DNA from: Neoconidiobolus thromboides FSU 785
Lineage: Eukaryota > Entomophthoromycota > Entomophthoromycetes > Entomophthorales > Neoconidiobolaceae
Assembly (NCBI GenBank): GCA_025603075.1
Contig: MU626308.1
Location: 1 to 64,000 of the forward strand
Direction: 5' to 3'
DNA: 64,000 nucleotides
Below are positions 56,551-64,000 of the stretch, piece by piece. Position numbers and translations under genes: made by a program. Below the pieces are notes generated by a model. It had not been told where the DNA came from. It ran no database searches and saw only the letters and a list, made by a program, of their open reading frames with translations. The first letter of the stretch is position 1, and the number at the start of each line of letters is the position of its first letter.

Positions 56551-56922
56551 GATATTAAATAGTTGATTATTAGAGATTGAATATGAATTATTTAACCATG
56601 AGTTAGGAGCTGATGGCCCAGCAATTAATGATCGATAATTTATATTACTATTATTATTATTAAAAGTATCAAAATTATTATAATAATAATAACTATCATT
56701 GATATTATTAATATTAAAATTATTATTAATAATTTCTTCCCATGAATGTATACTATTTAATTTTTTTCTACTCTTATTCCTTAATAACTGTAAACTTTCA
56801 TTAACTGTATACTCTTGTTTATCTTTATCTTGTATTTTATTATCAAATTCATATTGTTTTTGATATTGAATTTGTTTTTCATAATATTTAACTTTACTTT
56901 TCAATTGGTATTTTCTTCCCAT
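55789..56922 (-). CDS. Leucine-rich-repeat-like protein with poly-Asn tract
   Basis: A 377-residue intronless protein. The N-terminus is basic and coiled (YQLKSKVKYYEKQIQYQKQY). A conserved-looking short motif, SLIAGPSAPNSWL, precedes a run of about 21 Asn (near residues 125-145) coded by an ATT/AAT microsatellite. After it come leucine-rich segments of RNI/F-box type: LTLKIQQQLLPIILSKL, LLNLHHNNYYLLDFTLCNIN, then LTHLEFKNTLNNLPTHLINN and LKYLNLVNNQWNNI. The AGP-x-P-x-SW motif ahead of LRRs recurs, as I recall, in uncharacterised fungal LRR proteins. Function unknown. Its stop lies 33 bp from the trypsin stop, a tight convergent pair. Confidence 0.65.
56488..56550 (+). repeat. ATT trinucleotide microsatellite (coding)
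   Basis: About 21 perfect ATT units read as AAT codons on the minus strand, giving the poly-Asn tract of the LRR-like protein. Length is probably polymorphic. Confidence 0.95.
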
Positions 56923-57008
56923 TGTTAATTTACATAGTAATAATTAATAAGAACAGTATTGAGTTTAATTTAATTGAATTCAAAAATTTAATAAGAAATG
57001 AAGAAAGT

Positions 57009-58647
57009 TTATTTTTTAAAAAAAGAGAGTAAAAATTCAAAACATTGATGTAAAAATCCAACACATACAAAAATTCCACCAATAATACCACTCAATCGTA
57101 TTAAAAATTTAATTATTGATTCTCTTTTTTCAGTAATTCTAACTAAAATGGGTTCAATATTATATTGAAAAAATAGTCCTAAATAATATATATTTAATTA
57201 AATAAATGATTAAATATTATAATATTATAATATTATTATATTATTATATTATTATATTATTATATTATTATATTATTATATTATTAATATTACCTTGTGT
57301 TGATGAGCTAATAGATTGGATATCAGAACGATGATCAAGTACAGCATATTGATTAGTTATTAAAGCTTGATTATAGTTATCTAAGATATAAATTAATAAT
57401 ATATACTAATGTATCTTAATATAATATAATATAATAATTAATTACCAATATAAATGGTAGGGACCTAATAAATAAAACATTGTTAATAAATTATATTAAA
57501 TATAAATTATATTGGTAAACTTACTACTGAAATGTAATATTGAAATATATCCATAGCTAAATAAAATAAAATAAAATAAAATAAAATAAAATAAAATAAA
57601 AATTAATATTACTATTTTTTGAAATTGAATAAACATTATCTAATGGGTTAACTAATAACGGATAATGTTTACCGAAGGAAAATTTGTCAATTCGATGAGT
57701 AAAATTAAATGCTAAAATAAATAATAAATAACATAATAACATAATAACATAACAATAAAATAGAATAATAATAATAATAATGATAATAATAATAATTTAC
57801 CATTATGCGGAACATGCATACCACCATGGCCATGACCTTGTGCAGTTATATGAAAGTTACCTTGAACCTATAATAATAATAACAATGATATAAATAAATG
57901 ATATTAAATGAATATAAAATAATAACAGAATTTTACCTTTTTAACTTGAAATGAACCACTAACTCTACAAGAATCAATAATTTGTGCTAAATTAAAACAA
58001 TTTAATATTAATAATTAATCAAATAAAACAAACTCTAATTTTTTACTTTCAACTCCACTTTTTTCAAATTCTTCATCTTGATGATATTGTCCTTGTTCAA
58101 CTAAATAGCCAATATGTTGCTCAAGTTGTTTATTATCTCTATTATTTGATTTAATGTTTATTATCCTATTAACATGATTTTAAATTTCTTACTGTAGCAT
58201 CTTTGCTTTTCCTAAATCAAAATGAACCTATAATAATAATTAATATTATCAAACATTTAAATAATAATAATACTGGATATGTTTGAATTTGATTTTGCAT
58301 ATGAATTGAGTTTCCTGAAGCATCATGAACATCCACATTTAAATCTATACCCCAATTTAATATTCAATAATATATACATTCTAGATGAGCTTACAATTGC
58401 ATGGCATCCCAATCGTAATATCAACATTAATTTGTAAATCGTTATGACCTAAATCTCGATCTACAATAAATTCATAACTTTGTTTCAAATGAATAAAATT
58501 ATTGATTTCAAATATAGTTAAATAAAACAATATAATAACAACAATAAAGGTAAATAAGCCACCAGTTTTAGTTTTAAATTGATATTCTTCTTTAATCTTT
58601 GGAAACGCATCAAAATACTTTAATTTCTTTTCACTATTGCTTATCAT
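57009..58647 (-). CDS. ERV41: ER-Golgi cargo receptor Erv41/ERGIC2
   Basis: Eleven exons: 58647-58395, 58344-58274, 58227-58193, 58138-58047, 57986-57937, 57867-57801, 57711-57613, 57556-57525, 57464-57446, 57380-57294 and 57178-57009, giving 324 residues. An N-terminal membrane anchor follows YFDAFPKIKEEYQFKTKTGG. The luminal domain starts with LQINVDITIGMPCNYLNVDV and HDASG, then SCRVSGSFQVKKVQGNFHIT and HVPHNAFNFTHRIDKFSFGK. The hallmark NPLDNVY, then MDIFQYYISVVPTIYI, leads to the C-terminal second membrane helix (IGGIFVCVGFLHQCFEFL). Erv41 forms the Erv41-Erv46 receptor that cycles in COPII/COPI vesicles and retrieves ER proteins. It is the most intron-dense gene of the window; two introns carry simple repeats. 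The C-terminal KK resembles an ER-retrieval signal. Confidence 0.92.
57225..57285. repeat. TATTA microsatellite in an ERV41 intron
   Basis: Tandem TATTA-like units fill the intron between 57178 and 57294. Confidence 0.85.
57560..57600. repeat. AATAA pentamer microsatellite in an ERV41 intron
   Basis: About eight AATAA/ATAAA pentamers in tandem make up most of the intron between 57556 and 57613. Confidence 0.9.
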
Positions 58648-59271
58648 TGTCTCTAAGTTAGATACTTAAGTCTAAATCAATTATTATTTAAAATTTAAAA
58701 TTTTAGTTCTACATTATAACTCCATCCAATAACGTGGCATTGACTTATGCTTTATTTTATTAGTTCAATTGCCTATTATGTAATAAGAATTTGGTATTTA
58801 AAATTTTAATAATAGAAATTTATTTTAGTGTAACAATCGACACAAAACAAAAAGTCAAATAACAATTATAAGAGGTTTAAAAAGAAATATTTATTTCAAT
58901 GATAATACTAATATTATTATTATTCTACTATTATTCCAGTATTTTTCTTTTAAACTCGAAAATTCAACATACAATAAATATACAATTATAAAACATCGGA
59001 TATAAATTATCAGTTACTAAAAAAAATTCACATAAACAGTAATTTTCTATTAATGACATTAATTGATCTAGAATCAACCAATAAAAAGTATTTGAGTTCT
59101 AACTCAGGCGTGATATGACAACATTTTAAAAAATAAGTCAAACTCAAGTCACTAAAAAGTTAAATAAACTCAAATTAAATTAAGTTCATTAATAGTTTTT
59201 TATCTCTTTGTTTTTTTATTTATTTAATTAGTTTTACAAGTTATTAGTAGAATTTAAGAAAACATTACAGT
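58648..59271. other. Divergent intergenic region, no gene seen
   Basis: AT-rich promoter region between ERV41 and the coiled-coil gene. No repeat copy recognised. Confidence 0.6.
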
Positions 59272-61225
59272 ATGAATACTTTTCTTGTCACCTCGTCCAA
59301 TTTTCGGTTACCTAATTTTAATACCATAATAGAAGAACAAGCGGAAGATCACAATAAAATGGAAAAAGTAAATGCAATTTAAGTTTTATTTCGAAAAAGA
59401 AAATTTCACTAATAAAATTTTAAAACAATAGGGTATAATTTTAGTGAATGAATGGAATGATAACAATAATGAAAAAAAGGATAATTTATTAATTAAACTA
59501 GATAATTTAAAAAAGGTAATTTAATTGATTTTAATTTAATTTATTATTATATGATTTATTAGATAATACCAAATAAAACAAGTAGTAATGTAAATAGTTA
59601 TAGATATATATTAAACGCTTTAAATGGTAAGTTGAACATATAAATTACAATTTAAATTATAAATATATATTATATATTTTTCAGATGAAGTACCGGATGC
59701 CATATTATCCATACAATTAGCCATTATTCAACAAAGGATATATTCTAATGTAAGAAATATAATACATGAACAAGTAAATTATTAAGTTATCATTGTTATT
59801 TATTTTATTAAAAGAGTAATAAATAATTAGGCATTAGTAATATCAAACATTAAAAAAGTGGATATGATGGCTCAAAATTATAGCAAAGTAACAAATAAAT
59901 TAAAAAAAGACGTTAATAATTATCAAACTCAATTGATATCATGTAATATTATATTGTTTAACTTTGTTCATAATAATACTAATTTTTTTATTTTTTTTAT
60001 ATCTAATAAATGTATAGCTATCTCTTTATTACATCAAGAAGTAACAAAAACAAAATTTTATTTAACTCAAGTATTTATTAGTTTACATCAAGTGAAACAA
60101 CAATTGGATGATTTGTATCTCAACAATAATAACAATCAAGATAGTAATTCAATACAATTAAATATTAATCCACATAATTATCCCAATTTATATAAATTAA
60201 CATATAAACAACGAATAATTCGACCTAATTCTTATCATTATAATTATCAACAACAACAGCACTCATTCTTATCGGAGGTAATAACTAATGATTTTAAACC
60301 CCGTTCTAGTCTGGATTTACCATTGGAAAATAATAGTTGGAATAATTTTAAAGATAACCAAAGCATAAAATCATTCAATTCAAATTCACCTTATTTATAT
60401 AATAACAATAATAATAATAATTCTTCTACTTCCCTTAATCCAGAAGAGAATTTCAATTCCATTAACAATAATTCATCTTTAATTGCAGGTGCTATATCAA
60501 AAGTACATTTTGCTACATCAAAAGCTTATCGACAACCTCCACAATCCTTATCAGAAGCAATGAGTCCAATTCATTCAGGTTCAAGTGATGGTAGTATAAT
60601 CAATATAGCCAATACAACTAATAATAATTCTATGAATTCAGAAATTACTAATAAAAAGAAAGCATTTTCATTAAGGACAACTTTATCATTAGCAAATTTA
60701 AAATCATTAAAAAAATCAAGTGAAGGAATAACAAATACTACTACTATTACCACTAGTAGAGATAAACAAAAACCATTAAATGCCAAAGATAGATTGAGTC
60801 AAATTGCATCTTCTTCACCTAAACCCTCAAATGTTATATTATCTAAATGGATCTCTAATGTATTTCGTACACATGAAAGTAGCAATAACAATAACATTAC
60901 CACAACTTCAATGAAATCCCAATTAAACCAAGAAACCTCCCAATTATCTTATTCTGAAGCACCCAAATTACCTAAACTTGAAGGTATTGATTATCGAATT
61001 AATATTTCTACTGAAATCCCAGGAATGGAAGAAATTGATAATATTTTTATGGATAAAAATTTGAATGGGGAATTTAATTATTCTTTAAATTCTTCACCAA
61101 GATCTCTAACTAGATCTTTTTCATCAGCTTCTACAATGAAAAATAATTCAAAAAGAAGACCTTCATTAAGATCTTTATTATTAGATCACCCTTCCTTTTC
61201 TTCCCCTTCTCAGTTTCCTTCTTGA
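59272..61225 (+). CDS. Coiled-coil protein with Ser/Asn-rich tail, possible BORCS5 relative
   Basis: Six exons (59272-59367, 59432-59515, 59563-59626, 59685-59773, 59831-59942, 60018-61225) give 550 residues. Residues about 65-170 are an unbroken helical coiled coil: PDAILSIQLAIIQQRIYSNV, NIIHEQALVISNIKKVDMMA, then TNKLKKDVNNYQTQLISS and LHQEVTKTKFYLTQVFISLH. The register and the ALV---IK-(V/M)D pattern recall the LOH12CR1/BORCS5 subunit of the BORC lysosome-positioning complex; this is tentative. The remaining about 370 residues are disordered, with Asn and Ser runs and basic-Ser motifs (SKRRPSLRSLLLDHPS). An intron at 59943-60017 is required: reading through inserts an unrelated aromatic stretch into the coiled coil. 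The coding frame ends 270 bp before fold-back copy 14. Confidence 0.7.
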
Positions 61226-61601
61226 TTAACGTTAATCGTTTAAGTGTGTGTTTAAATTGTAGATATCTAATTTATTTTCTATTTTTATTTATTGTAAATA
61301 TTATTATTCTCTATGTTAATAATAATATATAATCTATATTCTTTCTTTTCCTAAAAAATACACTTTCCCCATATTATTTATTAACTAGAAAACATTTAGA
61401 AATCAAATATTAAAATTAAACTTTTTTAATATATATAATTTGTATTTTATAATTTGTATTTTATAATTTGTATTTTATATTTTATACTTTTAATATATGG
61501 GGATGTATTTTTGTGTTTAAGAATTTTACTAATAATTTTTCCGCTCAAATAACGCTTAAAAGATGGAAAAAGTAATGAAATCAAAAAAACACCCCCATAT
61601 A
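61226..61601. other. Short convergent spacer with a fold-back element
   Basis: Region between the stops of the coiled-coil gene and the SPX transporter. It contains a few tandem TTTTATAATTTGTA-like units (about 61437-61480) and fold-back copy 14, which ends directly at the transporter's stop codon. Confidence 0.7.
61495..61601 (+). mobile_element. MITE-like fold-back element, copy 14
   Basis: The best-preserved copy. Left end TAATATATGGGGATGTATTT, right end AACACCCCCATATATTA; the outer 12 bases (TAATATATGGGG) are a perfect inverted repeat including the TA flank. The core reads TTTTTCCGCTCAAATAACGC. Its right edge touches the TAA stop (61602-61604, minus strand) of the transporter gene. Confidence 0.92.
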
Positions 61602-64000
61602 TTAAAATCCTAAAGCTAATAAAATACCATAACCTAATGAGATAATAACCCCATAAAGTAAAATAGAAGATGGGATCCCAGCTTTTAAAAAATCCTTAAC
61701 ACTTAAATATCGAGTGCCTGTTTCATCTTCCATCATAATAGCATTCATATTAGGAAACCCAGAAACTGGTAAACCCATTGCTGAAGAACACATTAAAGCT
61801 GAACTCTACATAATATATATTAATTATTGAAATTCCTAAAATTAAAATAAAGTGATAATATTTTACCATAACAAGTAACCTAGGATGGGGATCTGGAAGG
61901 GTAGTACCAATTTGAGCAATAATTGGAAAGATAATAACTGCTCCTACAGTATGTGAAATAAAAGTAGTTATACAAAGTACAAAGAAGCACATAATAGCCA
62001 TAATTTGAAATAAGTTAAAATTTAATATTAATTGCTTAACATTAATTGATATAATATGTAATAACCCAGAAGATTTAACTCCTTTACCTAGAGCAATACC
62101 GCCCATAGCTAATATAATAACTGTCCATAAAAAATTATTAAAATCATCTTTCGATAAAATCCCTGTACCAAAAAACAGTACTAAAGGTATTATAGCAATT
62201 ACTCCCATATCACCGATAATAGATTCTAATTGATGAGCTAAACACCATAATATAATTGTAAATAAAGTTACAAAACAAACAAATAATTGAGTATTATTAA
62301 ACTTTTCAGGTGTATATCGAATTTGGTTTAAAGTTAAATTATGACTACTAGGCTTATAAATCAATAACAAAGCCGACCAAACTAATATATTTCCAACTAA
62401 ACAAATAGGTATAGAAATAGCAAACCATTGTAGCCAAGTAGGAGCTGGATCCATATTACTAATAGCAATTATATTTTGAGGTGATGATATAGGGGATGCC
62501 ATACCACCAATATTAGAAGCTAATGCAATTCCCATAATTAAGCTTCTAGCATAAGGGCTTTTACTTGGTAATGTTCTTAGTAATGGTTGAATTAATGAGA
62601 AGCATAGGACTGGAGCAGCTACATTAGAAATCCACATACTAGCAAAAGTAGCTACCATCATATTAGCCAATAAAACTTTAGAAGGTTCAGAACCAGCATA
62701 AGATAAAACTGCTGAGGCCATTTTTTTAGCTATATGATGTTTCGATAGTGCTGAAGCTAATGAAAAGCCACCTAATAATAACATAATCACCGGTGAAAAC
62801 ATGGAAGCAAAGATTTCATGAGTGGCTTCAGGAGCAGTAAGTCGTCGATTTCCATTATCTTCTTTTAAAATTTTCAAAACTACAATTAAAAAGGGAATTA
62901 ATAAAGCAGTAACAAATAAAGGTATAATTTCTGAAGCCCATAAAAGAGATGCAAAAATTAATAAAGCAAAACAATTAGCTGGTTCACGTTCTGAAAATGG
63001 AGAGTAATTGATTAAAATTATAAAAAATACAGAAAATGTTAAAAACAATAATGAATTTTGCATGCCATCAGTGAAAGTGAAGCTAAATAAACTACTTGCT
63101 TTGATTTGAGTGGAAGTAGTTTGTGGTGTTGATTTTGGAAAAGATAATTGTTTTAAACCAACGGAATGTGCTTTACGTTCTAAAGATACCATATCTCTCC
63201 AAACGGTATTACGTTCCCAAACCAGATGTTCACGTAAATGAGATTTTAATTCTTCAAAAGCATGTTGTTGATCAATATTACGTAAGGTAGCATAGATTGT
63301 CTGTATACGAATAATTTGATCATCCAGTTTATTTTTAGTTGATTCTAAATAAGGATAAGAAGCTAACACAGTTTCATTCAAATAACGTTTGGTAATTGAT
63401 ACTCCAGTTACCTTATCATATTTTTTTAATATTTTACTAAATCCTGTATAATTTAATACCACATAATTTTTAAGTTCTGTTAATAATACAAAATGTTCGA
63501 TTACTTTTTTAGTTAATACAATGGCTTCTTCTTCAAATGAAATATCCATATTCATTTTATCATTACCTCCAGTTGATAATCTTCTTTCTATTGAATTAAG
63601 GATATTGGTATCTTTCTTTGGTGTTTCATAGAACGAAATCGAACGATGTTTAAGATTCTTATTATTACTTCGATTTAATGGACTTGGTTTTAAATCCGAG
63701 TTACTAGGCGAACCAGTTAATACACTCGATTGTAAAATAGCGCCTTCTGATTCAATATCAATTAAATCAGGAGAATTACTTTGCTGAGTACCTATACCTT
63801 CTTCAATAAGATGAGAAGAATCAATATCGTTACATCGACTTTCTAATATAAAAGCTTTATGACATAATTTTTCAACACTGGTATAAAGATCTGTTTCTTT
63901 TTTTGTATAAAAATTAATGATCTTTTTTAACTCTTCATCTAAAGCAGGCATAAAACTTTTATTTGCTATGGTATTCGCTCCTAATAAGGTACATGTTTCA
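61602..64000 (-). CDS. SPX-domain phosphate transporter, Pho91/Pho87 type (5' partial)
   Basis: The coding frame stays open to the window edge, so the start lies beyond it. Exons in the window: 64000-61867 and 61805-61602. What remains of the SPX domain is its central and C-terminal part: ALDEELKKIINFYTKKETDL near the edge, then VVLNYTGFSKILKKYDKVTG. SPX binds inositol pyrophosphates and gates transport by phosphate status. The transporter domain (SLC13/DASS-type, about 12 membrane segments) follows, with SPISSPQNIIAISNMDPAPT, VIILAMGGIALGKGVKSSGL, HTVGAVIIFPIIAQIG and CSSAMGLPVSGFPNMNAIMM. This is low-affinity Na+ or H+/phosphate transport. The match to yeast Pho91 (vacuolar) is closest by motif, but Pho87/Pho90 cannot be excluded. 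Confidence 0.92.

Noticed and set aside
57557..57742. Minus-strand frame running from an ERV41 exon into a pentamer repeat
   Set aside because: The C-terminal part is translation of the intronic AATAA repeat; the exon is accounted for in the spliced ERV41 model.

Overview
This window is the end of a chromosome of a very AT-rich fungus. It opens with telomeric CCCTAA repeats and then carries about 28 protein genes on both strands. Most genes are cut by short GT-AG introns, usually about 45-65 nt. The fungal assignment rests on a Gti1/Pac2 (WOPR) regulator, an Ssh4/Ear1-type PPxY adaptor, two GPI-type serine-rich wall proteins, an Erv41 homologue, a fungal-specific transcription-factor domain and an SPX phosphate transporter. 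Genes absent from budding yeasts (a Suv4-20/SET9 methyltransferase, a stand-alone GSKIP, FANCE-like and BORCS5-like candidates) together with two trypsin-like proteases suggest a non-yeast, perhaps early-diverging and animal-associated lineage. That last step is inference; I cannot name the species.

Layout. 1-12 kb: telomere, short subtelomere, eIF3f, a catalytically dead pogo-transposase-derived protein, a small GPI-type protein, an SPRY/PPxY adaptor and a repetitive GPI-type protein, separated by long gene-free stretches. 12-23 kb: compact block with the WOPR regulator, a Sel1-repeat protein, the nucleoporin Nsp1/Nup62 (with an assembly gap in its FG repeats), a C1-dysferlin membrane protein, SET9 and GSKIP. 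23-31 kb: two gene-poor stretches around one PH-domain gene. 31-50 kb: dense housekeeping block with mS38, Emw1/TTC27, a trypsin, a bestrophin-like channel, Seh1, SDH1, a transcription factor lacking its zinc cluster, ubiquitin-L40, a FANCE-like gene, CMC4, citrate synthase and an acyltransferase. 51.5-64 kb: a gene-free stretch, a second trypsin, a poly-Asn LRR-like protein, Erv41, a BORCS5-like coiled-coil protein and a Pho91-type transporter that runs off the window end.

Three things stand out. (1) A family of about 14 short (about 100 bp) fold-back elements with ATATGGGGATGT-type ends is scattered through the intergenic DNA, with no autonomous partner visible here. (2) The acyltransferase needs a one-nucleotide exon between two ordinary introns to keep its reading frame. 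(3) The pogo-derived gene is an intact 465-codon frame in which all three catalytic Asp positions have been replaced, as expected of a domesticated CENP-B-like protein.

Mitochondrial functions recur (SDH1, citrate synthase, CMC4, mS38), and SDH1 and citrate synthase share CCAAT boxes upstream. I see no operon-like or biosynthetic clustering. Exon boundaries were read by eye from splice consensus and reading-frame continuity. Each multi-exon model below sums to a multiple of three unless stated; Nsp1 (assembly gap) and the Pho91 gene (cut by the window edge) could not be tested.
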